Shown: positions 14,904 to 25,676 of the stretch, in pieces
Numbering within the stretch: the first letter of the stretch is position 1
How the letters are laid out: each line of letters begins with the position of its first letter
NCBI GenBank assembly: GCA_950097015.1
Contig: CATNEN010000038.1
Coordinates: forward strand, 21,886,001-21,950,000
Reading direction: 5' to 3'
Origin: Macrostomum hystrix
Taxonomy: Eukaryota; Platyhelminthes; Macrostomidae
DNA length: 64,000 bases
Program-made: the position numbers and the translations under genes
The notes under the pieces: generated by a model
What the model saw: only the letters and a program-made list of their open reading frames with translations
Database searches by the model: none
Told to the model about the DNA's origin: nothing

Positions 14904-16627
14904 CTGCTGCTGTTGCTGTAGAATACGAACTCGTTTCCGCTGCTTGTCTAACTGGCGCCGAAGCTTAGATACCTAAAAATTTATGGATATGATTTTTTAA
15001 TGCTTAAATATCGCTACAGATGTGCTTATAGTCAATACCTTTTATATTTAAAGTCAAGCCGTTGTCGAAGAGATTCTTCCCATTTCTATGACTCCTGAGC
15101 ACACACTCACACAGGTGTGTACATCTGACCTGACTTTTCATAGTCAGGCAGAGTACACTCTCACTGTGCCTTGGAGGTTGGCCCTCAAGAGCTAAAATTA
15201 CACGATAAGCCCCCAGGGCGTTTTTCCACGTCTGAGCTCTAAATGAATGCGGACTCGCCGCGGAATCGAGCTCAGGACCTTGGATTGAGAGACAAACGCT
15301 TTAATCGCTCTGCCACTCAACCACCATTCAAAGCCTTTTCTTTCATCAAAAGCGCTACACTGTGTGTTAAGCATAATTAGAAGCTTGAAATAAACTTTTT
15401 CCCCAATCAAGAGGAAAGCGAGAGGCTTTCTAAAACAACAAACGCAAATGTTACAAAAATTGATAATAAAATGCAGATCAGGATTAAAATGGCTGCCAAT
15501 CAAAACAACAAAGAATAAATTACGGTTGAGGAACAATTTTTTTCCAATTATTAATAGTTAAAATGATTCTTACTTTAAACTAGTATTAATCAAAATCAAT
15601 ATTATTATGTGTATATATCAATCAAATATTAGAATGTCGTGGGTTGATTAAAAAACTGACTAGCATTAAACTGAATTACCTTTTCAGTAAACTGAAAGCA
15701 AGCAGTTTTCACGGTGGTTAAAATGTTGTGTGCAAGCTATCATTAAATTGAAACATATATAAAATTGTGAAAGTGACAGGTAACATAATAATCCAGGTGC
15801 ATTTTACTACTATCAATGAATTTAGTCGCCTAAAATCTGCCTTAAATCATATGCCTACTATTTTAGAGTCTTGCGACATTCTACTTCAGTAGTGCTTGAC
15901 ACTAAGAAGTGCAAAGAATCATACGCCTAATTCTTAACAAGCGACAGTCTAAGATAACTGACGAAGAAATTGTGAAGAGCTGACAAGAGATGTTGTAGAT
16001 ATACAACCCGCCCACACCCGCTCACAGGTGAGCAAAGAATTCAGCGAGCTACAGCTCCGGCCCAACTTACTCAGCTAAGCAATAAGTAATTTTTGCGGTG
16101 TAAAATGACTTTACAAAAACCAACTTGAATCTCAAAGGCCTCAAATTCCAGTCAAGTTAATAACTCTTACAATTCTGCAAACTTTTGATTGGCTCCTGAA
16201 GGGTAAGTGGATGCTATTTTTAGACAACCCTAATGAGGAAACTCTTTTTGGCCCAACACAAGCACGTGACACAAACAAGCCTATAAAAATGTAAATCTAT
16301 TTAAATAAAAGTAAGCTTTACTTATTAGGCACACAGGACAGCGCTTAAAAAACCCAAGCTTACCTCACGGAGACACGCAGCAGACTTGTCATTGGACTCC
16401 CTGCAAAAGGCCAGCATCTGGGCCTTCTCCTGCTCTTTTTCTTCAACACTTTCCAGCAAGGCTTTGATTCGATGCAGTAGATCTATGCGCTCCCGTTTAA
16501 GTGTATCAATTTCCTGTTGCTGCCTAGCAACAGTGACTTCAAAAGATTCTGCTGGAGCTGCGGCATGGCTATGCAATAATTCACCAGATTTCAACTGGCA
16601 CTCAGTCATCTTTATCTTGCCATACAA
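13046..16627 (-). CDS. KAZN-like: Kazrin-like coiled-coil and SAM-domain protein
   Basis: Three exons on the minus strand: 16627-16364, 14972-14327 and 13611-13046, GT-AG borders, phases 0 and 1, 491 aa. Residues 35-110 form a coiled coil (RERIDLLHRIKALLESVEEK, then LREVSKLRRQLDKQRKRV across the first junction) like the kazrin N-terminus. A glutamine tract (about 16 Q with one K) follows. The second exon then gives a SAM domain (WLADRFLPSLGLRQLGPAFL ... HRRSLLLGIDLLRRL) and the start of the next one (FWSNSNVSQWL), which is completed across the junction by GVTDDTSGLHGALLVWSP, matching the kazrin third SAM. The first of the usual three SAM domains is not seen. Kazrin binds periplakin and organises junctions and endosomes in vertebrates; liprins share this SAM arrangement and are the alternative. 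A second ATG at 16609 could also start the protein. Confidence 0.75.
13868..14200 (+). mobile_element. tRNA-derived SINE, copy A
   Basis: A near-complete copy of a SINE family seen at least five times in this window. The head has an A box (TGGCAGAGCGG, 13880-13890) and a B-box-like GAGCTCGATTCC (13922-13933), spaced like a tRNA-Leu or tRNA-Ser gene with a variable arm. The body contains CAACCTCCAAGGCACAGTGA and a CTGCCTGACTATGAGAGTCA motif, and the tail has GATGTGCCATTGCCC. It lies in intron 2 of the kazrin-like gene, on the opposite strand. Confidence 0.8.
14973..16363 (-). other. Intron 1 of the kazrin-like gene
   Basis: 1.4 kb intron with AT-rich filler and one SINE copy at its 3' end (described separately). 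No other gene is visible. Confidence 0.6.
15060..15330 (-). mobile_element. tRNA-derived SINE, copy B
   Basis: Same family as copy A but in minus orientation. Reading the minus strand from 15325: A box in GAGTGGCAGAGCGATTA, then the B-box region around 15272 (GAGCTCGATTCCGCG), then the shared body with CCAACCTCCAAGGCACAGTG, the dyad-like CTGACTATGAAAAGTCAG, and the end ACACACCTGTGTGAG near 15110. Confidence 0.8.
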
Positions 16628-17642
16628 GACACTTCAGTCAGTGAAATTCCAAAATATCTAGGAATTCTGTGCCATGGTTCTTATTGCCAATTTCAGCTAC
16701 TGGAAAAATTTTAGAATTAGTTGTCACTTTTCATTTTATCATCACATTATTTATCATAAAAATATTTACAAAACACTAGAATCCTCTGCATATAGTTAAA
16801 TTAATTTTTTTTATATACTTTAGAGATAAAAATTCTTAATAACAGTTATTAATGTATTATCGAGTCTTAGCAGAATCTCAGTACTACAAATTAAATATTT
16901 TATAGACTTATTAGCCCTGATGCCCTATATATATTTTTAATAATAATGCTAAATTACATGGCCCATCGTTGGTGTTATAAATTATTTTGGGTGTAGATGC
17001 AAGCTTGCTTCAGCATTTTTTGACAAAAACCCTGAGTATGACCACTATAGGCCTATCTTGACTATTCATAGATGTACTTTACAATTAAATGGCTTTTGAT
17101 CTATGATTCCATAGTCATGAAGTAGAACTATACTATCTAGTTTAAGTTCAAAAATATATTTTTTATAACTAGGCCTAGGCCTATATCAGGCAAAACGAAG
17201 GATTGAGCATGTAGTAAATGCCTGAAAATATAAGCCTACATTGGTTTTACTAGCCAAATTTGGTATATGCATGGTTGGCAAGCATTGGCATTACTTTGAG
17301 ATACTGATGAGCATATTTAGTACTTAAGGAAGGCCTATGTATAATAAATATTTAGCACTACACAATGTGCCTAATATTATTAAATATATAGGCTTATTGC
17401 CATTTTGACAGATTTTTACCTTAACTTTTAACTTTGAAACATGGAAAAATGGTTTCAGAATGCAATCTTGCAAGACTTAAATAGTTTTATAAAGTTACAT
17501 GAGAAAATAGATCAGCATTGTGTCAGCGCACTCAATCATGATCCAGACTATAGCAATGCTTAGAATCAGTTGGAAACTGCAGCATGAAGACAAGAATATT
17601 CATTTAATAGTGTAATAGGCTATATCTATGCTTTTATAATAG
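16628..17642. other. Intergenic 5' of the kazrin-like gene
   Basis: AT-rich, no supported gene. It is the left part of the zone in which gene orientation switches from minus to plus and may hold the promoter or further 5' exons of the kazrin-like gene. Confidence 0.4.
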
Positions 17643-18084
17643 ACTATATAAAAGTGAAAACTCTGTCTGTCTGTCTGTGTGTGTGCAACCTTTTGTCTTT
17701 ATAGACGCCAAAACCGCTCAACCAAATCGCACCAAACTTTGCACATACCTAAAACCACCTACGCTGAGTGCAATAGGCTACTCAAATTCCCGAAAAATAA
17801 TTTCCTTCCTGCTCAAAAGTGCAAAAAACTGCTCAAAAATCGTCAAAAAATCACTCAATTCGACATATCGTTGCTCCACTTTGTCAGATTTTCTCCAAAT
17901 TTGATCCACTTACACTTTACATGTTTTCCAACAATGCTGTCAATTTTGAACATCTCTACTCAATCCAGAGCAAAGCTGCATCATCTCAAAGTGAGTCACT
18001 TTTTGTTTTCCGAGGACAGCCACCCCAACTCCCCTCCGCCACTCTGCGGGCCAAATTTTATTATAGCCACCCCCTCCCTTCCCC

Positions 18085-18703
18085 GGGCGCCGAAGCCCGG
18101 GCTGTCAGAGAGGGCAATTCTGTGTCCTAGAAATGATGCCGCCAACGAAATTAACTACCAACTGCTTCAGGAGTTGCCAGGTGCAGTTTTTACCTACAAG
18201 TCAATTGATACAACATTGACTGATGACACCGCTGTGGAGTATCCTGTTGAGTTTCTGAACTCTCTAGATCCTCCTGGAACTCCATCGCACAACTTGCAGC
18301 TGAAAGTTGGGGCACCAATTATGCTCCTCCGCAACCTGAATGCGCCAAGGCTATGTAACGGCACCAGACTGATAGTCAGGCGGCTCTTCCCACACGTGAT
18401 TGAGGCCACGATAATGACTGGATCTGGCAGAGGAGAGTCTGTGTTCGTTCCCCGGATTCCAATTATCCCCACGGACCTGCCATTTCAGTTCAAGCGACTG
18501 CAGTTCCCTGTGAGAGTGTGCTTTGCGATGACAAGGCTCAGGGACAGTCGCTGAAGGTGGCTGGCATCAACCTGGAGACTCCTTGCTTCTCGCATGGGCA
18601 GCTTTATGTCGCCTGCTCCCGTGTTGGAACTCCAGCTGGCCTATTTATTTTCGCACCAAGGGGAAGAACGAAGAATGTGGTGTATCCCCAGGCCTTGAGG
18701 TGA
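18085..18703 (+). pseudogene. Helitron PIF1-like helicase C-terminal fragment, frameshifted
   Basis: First frame (to about 18540) reads ERAILCPRNDAANEINYQLL, then EYPVEFLNSL, LKVGAPIMLLRNLNAPRLCN, and PFQFKRLQFPVRVCFAMT. This is the conserved C-terminal half of Helitron/PIF1 helicases (motifs V region). The frame then shifts; the second frame (18518-18703) continues KAQGQSLKVAGINLE, FSHGQLYVACSRVG and KNVVYP to a stop. The family normally has two to three residues between MT and KAQGQS, so a short deletion caused the break. The upstream part of the helicase is absent. Not functional. Confidence 0.85.
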
Positions 18704-18855
18704 CTTGCAAGCAATTAATAGAAAAGTAGTCGCGAATTGACCTTGACCTGTCTAACTCTGAACTCTGAAACAGTTTAATTTTGTTTCTTTGACATTGTTA
18801 TTGTTATGCCATGGCTATTTTCCTTATGTATACGCGTGTACATGCATACTGTATA

Positions 18856-19127
18856 CAGAGGCAGATTTAGGGGGGGCGGGGGGGCAGTCGTCCCCCTAAA
18901 TTTTAATCATGGGAATAAGATGCCCCCACCAGGGGCGCCAGTCGCAGCACTGGCGCCCCTTTTCGGCCGCTGGCGCCCGTTTTTCAGCCGCTGGCTCCCG
19001 TTTTTCAGCCACTGGCGCCCTTTCTTGGCTCCTGGCGCCCTTTTTCGGCCGCTGGCACCCCCTCTGTGATTCTCATGGCGCTCCCCTGACAGACCGCCCC
19101 AAAACAAAATTCCTGGATCTGCCACTG
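18856..19127. mobile_element. hAT-type MITE with perfect 8-bp target duplication
   Basis: Ends CAGAGGCAGATTTAGG (left, from 18856) and, inverted, CAGTGGCAGATCCAGG (right, ending 19127) are imperfect terminal inverted repeats of the CAGNGGC hAT type. The 8 bp ACTGTATA occurs directly outside both ends (18848-18855 and 19128-19135). The interior is C-rich with several CTGGCGCCC repeats and has no transposase. It is nested in the Helitron remnant. Confidence 0.88.
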
Positions 19128-19364
19128 ACTGTATAGAGGAGTGGCTAAGAGACATGTTTCTAAAGAAGTAATCAAGAGGGGGCTATTTGGACAAACTTTT
19201 CACTTATTTTTTACTTAAAACGCCCTTAAACAAACTCTTCACTTTTCATTAATGCAGTAAATAAATAAATGGTGACCTTCACTATAAAGTTAATACAGAG
19301 ACGTGAATTGCTTACTGCTTTGCTTTAAATTTCTGCCCCAAAAACAACGGGCAAAAAAAGCTAG

Positions 19365-22272
19365 TAGACTATATCTTACTGTATCTATGCTATATCAATG
19401 CTTTCATAATAGAATATACAGTTTTCCATTTATGAATAAATCCTTCATTTGTTACCGTATTCATGCTCATTCTTAGAAAGTTATAAAACACGTATAATTT
19501 TGCTTTGCTTTAATACACCAAAGAAATTCTTTGTTTTGCTATGCCTACCCACCTGTTTTTATACTAGGCCCCTATAAATACGAGCGCTTTTTACCAACCT
19601 AAAATCAACGGTCCGCAAGTTGGGAGTTCATAAATAAATGTTTTATAAACCAATAAGTTCTTTCACTCAATCTCACTCGTGTTCTATGTTAGTATTTGTT
19701 GGAAAGTGAAACCTGATTGGTTATTGGTGATTTAGAGTCGAGCAATAGAGTAACTAATAAATACGTTGTGTTTGTCTGGTACCCTCCAATCCATTGGAGC
19801 CTTTAGAGACTGGGTGTAACCAATAAGTATTAAAAAGAGTAATTCTATACAGTTAAAAGTAAAAGTGTCTTACTGCTCGGGCACTTATGATTTGCTACCA
19901 CAGTAATTGAATTTACATTAAAGTGTTATACTTCCCTATAAATTGGGCAATTTTAAATATAACAAAAGTTGATTATTAAATAAGCATTTTTGCAGTGGAA
20001 AATTATAAGTAATTTACAAAGAATAAGAGTAAAGAAAGGGCCCTACGACAACTGGTGACAGCTGTGGGATTTTAGTAAATAGCCCTACAACAATTGGTGG
20101 CTGCTGTGGGATTTTAGTAGATAGCCCTACAACAATATTTAGGCTACTAGCAGCTTGCTATGGGCTATGCCCTATGATGTCATGATGCATACAAGGAACC
20201 AGCAATAGCTTGTTTGAGACACACCTAAATCAATATCATTGACAATGTTGAAATGACAAGGCCTGTGTCCTGGAAAAATAGTTTTTAAGAAATCTATTTT
20301 CTAGCTCACTATTCTCACACCCACTTAGTAGCACTACCTACTTTTTATTAGGCCCTATTGATTTGGAATAGGAGCCCATGGAAAATAAGTTGTGAATTTC
20401 TGAACCAATTTTTTACTTAAATCCGAATAATAACAATAATAATAGCAATTCTATCGAGGGACCTATCTCTCTTTTATTTGAATCTTGAAAGATCTTGAAA
20501 TAATCATTTGCCAAATAAAAGGCCCAGGCGGCCAGGCCTTACATCAAGTGGTATATTCAAGCCATTATTAGCTTATTAGTATCAGCTAAAAAAGATAGGA
20601 CCTTACCAAAAACTTTCTCGGAAAATATGGATTAGCTAAACTAAACTACGCCATGAATTACAAATACTGAAATGCTAGGCCGAGCTAAGTCTTATCTTAT
20701 ATGTTAGAATAACTTGATAGGCTAGGATACTTCATCACAAATTAACGAGGCTTCAAAATTTCTAGACGGAATGTTTTTTACTAGTTCTACTTCCGGTAAA
20801 TAAAATAAAATGACTTCACGAAGCCTATAGACCATCATTTAGCTAGTTGATTAATTTAATTACACAAAAGGTCAACGTCAAAGAACCAGCCAATATATTG
20901 TTCAAGAAAACAACCGATGTACACTGACAGATCATTTAAATTTAAAGCAAATTTAACGTTTTTCTTGGACATCTGTACGTTATAACACAAAACGCTGTTC
21001 AACTGTAGATTTAAAGAATATATTTAGTAATTTGTTTTAGCAAATTATATATTTTATGTGTACTCTGCCTTCATTTTTAACCCCTATATTTTTGGGACAA
21101 TTCTCTTTTAGGGTCTCAAGGCCTACTAATCTTGTTCCTGTCTAGCGACGGAATCTTAAAAGCATATAATATTAGAAGCTCATAATAATTCTTAAATTGC
21201 TAACATACTTTTATTATTAGAGTTATACTGGAAGTTAGAAGCAAAAGTGGACTTCCTCAAATGTTTTCATTTAACTTAAATGTGTTTGCTTAAACGTGAT
21301 GTTGGAAAATTAGAATTCCTAAAAATAGTTAGGAATTGCTAATATTATGTAATAGGCCTATATTGGGCCACAGCCAGCCCAGACTAGAGTCGACAACAGC
21401 AAGCTAGAATAAGTTTTAAAATTCTGCGAAAATGGCAGAGCTAGGCTAGGCCCATTTGATATGTGTGCCATTAAATGTAGGCTAAAAATTGATATTGCAT
21501 TTTGTGGCTTCCTAATTTTTGTCTAGATTTACACTTTAGGTCCTAACTTTTTAGGTAGTTAACCGGACAAATAGCCATTTGATTATTCGTCCGGTTAACT
21601 GAGTTATAACTTAGGCCTATAACTAAGTTATAAGGGGTTGTAGCGCTACCACAAGAACCTCTATCATTTGTAAGATAAAATAATTAACAAGCTGCAAAAG
21701 CACAGTCATTCAGATTTGAAGTTTGTGTTTCAAATTATTCTTGCTTATCAGCTAATTAAAAAAATTAAAACCTTTTCCAGAAATTCAGTTGTTTCAGGGA
21801 CTAACTTAGTTCAAGGGTATAGTTTGGTCTTTGTGAGGTCAAGATACAAGATGGCTCTCAGCAGGGCAAGAGTGGTCTTTGGGAGGATCGTTGCTCCTGC
21901 TCATTGAAAGGGGAGAAATTAAGTCCTAGGGAGGTTAACCGGACAAATAGCAACTACCAAAAATTAAATAGAGCTTAGTTATTTTGTTATATGTTGATAT
22001 GTCACAGGCCTAACTTCTTAGTAAAGTCTTAATTCCAATGATGCCACCAAAGTTGTCCTAGTGCTTCTCTTTTTAATTATCACTCTATGGATATGATGTC
22101 ACCAAAGTTGTCCTAGGGTTAATTACTAGGCCTATTCTAACTTTTTTTTCACAATGCCACCAAAGTTGTTGTATTTCTATTTTTTCTAAAATATCCTACA
22201 AAATTTGTTTAGAGTTTTTTTAATAGGATGTCTAAGTAATTTCTATATTTTAGTCTTTGAGTATGTATATTT
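19365..22272. other. Gene-poor zone between Helitron and mariner
   Basis: 2.9 kb of AT-rich sequence without a supported gene. It holds a short direct duplication (about 48 bp, twice, 20040-20140: TAGCCCTACAACAAT spacing), a perfect 12-bp palindrome pair near 21.56-21.60 kb, and three dispersed copies of TGCCACCAAAGTTGT or close variants between 22040 and 22170. Confidence 0.5.
21557..21600. repeat. Perfect 12-bp inverted repeat, third copy nearby
   Basis: AGTTAACCGGAC (21557-21568) and GTCCGGTTAACT (21589-21600) are perfect inverted arms with a 20-nt loop. GTTAACCGGACAAATAGC occurs again at 21934-21951 in the same orientation as the left arm. It could be the end structure of a small foldback element. 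Confidence 0.6.
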
Positions 22273-22274
22273 TA

Positions 22275-23554
22275 CGAGAGGCACTATTAAAGTTCTGAGC
22301 CTCAACATGAAAGAGAGGAGATATAGGCAAAGTGAGATCAGCTTTTCTCAACAGTCTCCCCCAACCAAGATGCATTTATGGCATCTTGATTGCAGCGCCT
22401 CAATGCCACTCTGGAAGAATTGACCCAAGCAGCCCTCAAACCAAGCAGTCACAGAATCCTTAGTGCGTCATCAGTGTCAAATCGCTGTCCATGGAGTGCC
22501 TGCTTGAGATGTGGAAACAGGTGGAAGTCACTTGGGGCAAGGTCCAGTGAATAGGCCAGGTGTGGCAGCTCTCGGAACCCTATGACAATGACAGCAGCCT
22601 TGGCAATCCTGCTGGTATAGGCCGTTGCATTGTTGTGCAGCAGCATAAAACCACGGCTCAGCATCCCTCGCCTATTTTCCTTGATTGCCTTGTGCAGATG
22701 GGTGATCAGGTCAGCATAGTAGCCACCTGTGACTATCTGCTTTTGAGGTAGAAAGTCTAGCAGTAGTGGGCCCTTGGCATCCTAGAAGACAGTCAGCATA
22801 ATCTTGCCCACACTGCATGTAGTCTGTGCCTTCAGTGGTGCAAGTGAACCAACTGGCAGCCACTGCTTGGACTCCTGCTTGTACTCAGGATTGTGGTGAT
22901 GGATCCATGTCTCATCCCTGGTCACTCAGCAGGACAGAAAGTTGGCAGGGTCCCAATCATAGGAGTTGAGGACAAGCTTTGATACTGCACCCATGCGGTC
23001 TTTTGGTCCATTGTCAAGATTTGTGGGATCCATCTGGCAGAAACCTTGGACAGATGAAGATGCTGGTGCAGAATCTCAATGACTTGCGGGTCAGAGAGTC
23101 CAGTGTATGCAGCAAGTTCCCTGACTTTCACCCGCCAGTCATTGTCAACCAGAGCCTGGATACACTAGATGTTGTCGGCAGTGACAGCAGTCCGGGGTCA
23201 TCCACATCAGGGGTCATCTTCAAGCAAGTCGCCGCCACACTTAAACTTGACAGCCTAGTGCTTGATGGTGACATGAGGGGGCAGCATCAGCATACACACC
23301 AGCCATGCGGCTTTGAATTTAAGCAAGCTTTGATGAGCCCTCCAGTGTCAGAAATTCGATCACTGTCCTGTGCTCAAGCTTCAATTCTTAAGAAAATGCC
23401 AAGGGGTGCTAGAAATATAATGGTGCAGTGGGACTTAGGGAATGCAGAAAAGTATGAAAAGTTGACAATAGACTATTAGCATGTGCAGCTTTTAGAACCT
23501 GACTAGCAAGTTTTGCCCCCCTTCGGGGAGCAGAAATACTTTTAATTCGTCTAG
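22275..23554 (-). mobile_element. Dead mariner transposon
   Basis: About 1.28 kb, the canonical mariner length, bounded by TA at both ends and by imperfect inverted ends (CGAGAGGCACTATTAAAGTT at 22275; the right end, inverted, gives CTAGACGAATTAAAAGTA). The minus strand encodes scattered transposase blocks: KVSARWIPQILTMDQK, VTRDETWIHHHNPEYK, LLLDFLPQK, MLSRGFMLLHNNATAY and LAPSDFHLFPHLKQALHGQR. These are interrupted by stops and frameshifts. The second catalytic aspartate (normally HDN) reads HNN, while the first (DETWIHH) and third (APSD) are kept. Fossil copy. Confidence 0.88.
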
Positions 23555-23589
23555 TATATACTTTTTAGCAGCTGAATTTACAGCTTTTT

Positions 23590-23930
23590 AAAGCTACAAT
23601 GAACCCCCAGTTGACAATGATCCCCCAGTTGACAATGATCCCCCAGTTGACCATGAACCCCCAGTTGACAATGAACCCCCAGTTGACAACGATCCCCCAG
23701 TTGACAATGATCCCCCATTTGACAATGATCCCCCAGTTGACAATGATCCCACAGTTGACAATGATCTCCCAGTTGACAAAGATCCCCCAGTTCACAATGA
23801 TCCCCCAGTTGATGATGATCCCCCAGTTGATGATGATCCCCCAGTTGAAAATGATCCCCCAGTTGACAATGATCCCCCAGTTGAGAATGATCCCCCAGTT
23901 GACAATGATCCCCCAGTTAACAAAGTATTT
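23590..23930. repeat. 18-bp minisatellite
   Basis: About 19 copies of an 18-bp unit, CCCCAGTTGACAATGATC with substitutions. It is open in several frames only because 18 is a multiple of three. Confidence 0.93.
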
Positions 23931-24513
23931 AGATAGTCTAAGTATCATTTTTAATTGGTCTAAGTATTGTATTCCTGAGTATATGCTTTCCAAAGCGCAT
24001 TACCAATGATCTCAAGTAATACTTTCTACTTCTCTCTCTTTCTCTTTTGAATCCTTAGTATTCATCTCCATATGTTTTAAAAAGAATGAAAGAAAGAAAG
24101 TGTTGTATACAAACTTTGTATGAAACCACAAGTCATTGCTTCCTTCAGTTTTTGCTCCTGTATTTATACAAAAATGTATAAATTAAAACAAATTAATTCC
24201 TATGTTTTAAACCAAATATTGTATACAGTAAAACTAAGAATAACTTCTTTTGATCGTTTAAATTGTTTGTACATCTTATGGGGTCTTTAACTTGTACCCT
24301 TGAACAAATTGATATTACTTCAAAAAAAGGAAAAAGTTTCATTACTTTGCATTGCCTCCTTTGGTCTGAAAATTGATTTCATTAATTTTTATCTGACACT
24401 GTAACGTATAACTTTGAAATTTTGATAAGTAGTAATTATTTCAATTAGTTACATTCGGTGAATATAAAGACAGGTTAATAAAACAAAGTATAAATTAGTA
24501 TTCTAACTTCTAG
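23931..24513. other. Intergenic 5' of ATXN7L3-like
   Basis: AT-rich, with a pyrimidine run near 24030-24050. No gene is seen. It ends in the acceptor-like TTCTAACTTCTAG (AG at 24513) 3 nt before the ATXN7L3 ATG. Confidence 0.45.
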
Positions 24514-24516
24514 AAG

Positions 24517-25662
24517 ATGGCCTCTTCGGCTTTAAATGTTGACATCCTTGACTGTCACGTTACTGATGCTGCTCTGTGGCCATTAATTGATGAAATCATT
24601 GATGATCTAGCCATGGAAGTGATCTTTGCCAGCCATATGGAGGCTAAAATGGGCGTTCTATTCCTACACGAGGAGCTACTAGCTGCTGAGCATGGCGGGG
24701 GTCGGGTTTCTAGTCGCATTGGCATGGGCGGCAATGGTCTTGGAGGCGAGCGATCTAGCAGCGATTCGGAGCCCCCATTGTTCGGTAAGCCTTTAATTGA
24801 TTGTCGAGCTAATTAGTTGTGTGTTTGTTATGCTTTCACACTTGTTTTTATGCTACTTTTAGTAGCTTAGCAGTAAACATTTTTGTATTGAATTTAACTT
24901 TCACATCTAAGGTTTTAGCCCAGTGATTAGGGCTACTGTATTCTAATCAATAGGTCTGAAGTTCGAATCTCTGTGCAGGGATTCGTGTTTTTTGTTGCAT
25001 GCCACATTTACTGCATTCTTCCCAACTCTTGTAGGGTTTTTTAGGTTGTGAAATTTGGGGACAGTATAGTCCTAGAATTCCTAAAGTCGATTTCTTTTGG
25101 CATCCAAAACAGTTTAACTACTACAAGTAGTTGATCAACTATTCCCGCAGGTCAACCCGCAGCCAAGCTGAAGCCTGTTATGTGCCGCTGTCCGAATTGT
25201 AACCGCAGCATGGCCGCGCTGCGCTTCGCTCCTCATTTAGAAAAGTGCATGGGCATGGGTCGGGTCAGCAGTCGTCTAGCCTCTCGCCGTATCGCCATTC
25301 AGCATCGTTATAGCGACGATTCGGATAGCGACGATCATCATCAGGGGCATCAGCATCATCATCATCATCAGCCGCCTATGAAACAGCGGCGCTCTATAAA
25401 GCGATCCTCGACGGCTCCTGGCAATGTCGCCAATCTGCCGCCTCCGCCGCCTCCGCCGCAGTTTCACGACGCGCCATCTGCTGCGCCCGGCTCCGGCGCG
25501 GTAGCCGGCGGCGACGACGACTGGGACGGTTTGAGCACGCCGTCGCCATCGAGCGTCAGCACCGGGAGCTCCGGCGGAGGCGGCGGAGGCAATGCTGTTT
25601 TAGCTAAAGTAGCACTGCAAAATCGGCATCAGCACGAGCATCATCATCATTCTAGACGTTGA
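24517..25662 (+). CDS. ATXN7L3: ATXN7L3/SGF11-like SAGA deubiquitinase-module subunit
   Basis: Two exons, 24517-24784 and 25151-25662, phase 1 junction (G|GT), 259 aa. The N-terminal helix ([20 protein letters not shown] ... [14 protein letters not shown]) matches the SGF11 helix that wraps around the USP22-ENY2 core. After a Ser/Gly linker, residues about 90-130 give the diagnostic SGF11 zinc finger: [26 protein letters not shown] and [10 protein letters not shown], with ligands C, C, H and C intact. In SAGA this subunit activates the H2B deubiquitinase and contacts the nucleosome acidic patch. The C-terminus is D/S-, His- and Pro-rich low complexity and I do not see the SCA7 domain of vertebrate ATXN7L3, so it is closer to a minimal SGF11. 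An acceptor-like AG lies 3 nt before the ATG; AATAAA follows at 25671. Confidence 0.93.
24785..25150 (+). other. ATXN7L3-like intron with tRNA-like SINE head
   Basis: Intron of 366 bp. At about 24912-24985 a tRNA-like piece is visible: D-arm-like TAGCCCAGTGATTAGGGCTA (stem AGCC/GGCT) and a B-box-like GTTCGAATCTC. The anticodon and acceptor stems do not pair well, so this is a tRNA-derived repeat, not a tRNA gene. Confidence 0.55.
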
Positions 25663-25670
25663 GAATTGTT

Positions 25671-25676
25671 AATAAA
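25671..25676 (+). terminator. Poly(A) signal of ATXN7L3-like
   Basis: AATAAA 9 nt after the stop codon. Confidence 0.55.

Larger units (their letters stand above)
17643..19364 (+). mobile_element. Internally deleted Helitron (rolling-circle transposon)
   Basis: The left end resembles a Helitron 5' end (CTATATAAAAGTGAAAACTC followed by a GTCT repeat and the CCGCTCAACCAAATCGCACC motif). The right end is canonical: a small hairpin TGCCC...GGGCA (19334-19338 / 19349-19353), A-rich spacer and terminal CTAG at 19361-19364 followed by T. Between them only the last third of the PIF1-like helicase survives; Rep nuclease and helicase motifs I-IV are missing. A hAT-type MITE is inserted downstream of the helicase. 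Flanks on both sides share TATCTATGC / ATGCTTT / ATAATAGA motifs, so the element may have landed in an older related copy. Confidence 0.75.

Noticed and set aside
24912-24985. Functional tRNA gene
   Set aside because: D arm and T loop look tRNA-like, but anticodon and acceptor stems do not pair; more likely a SINE head.
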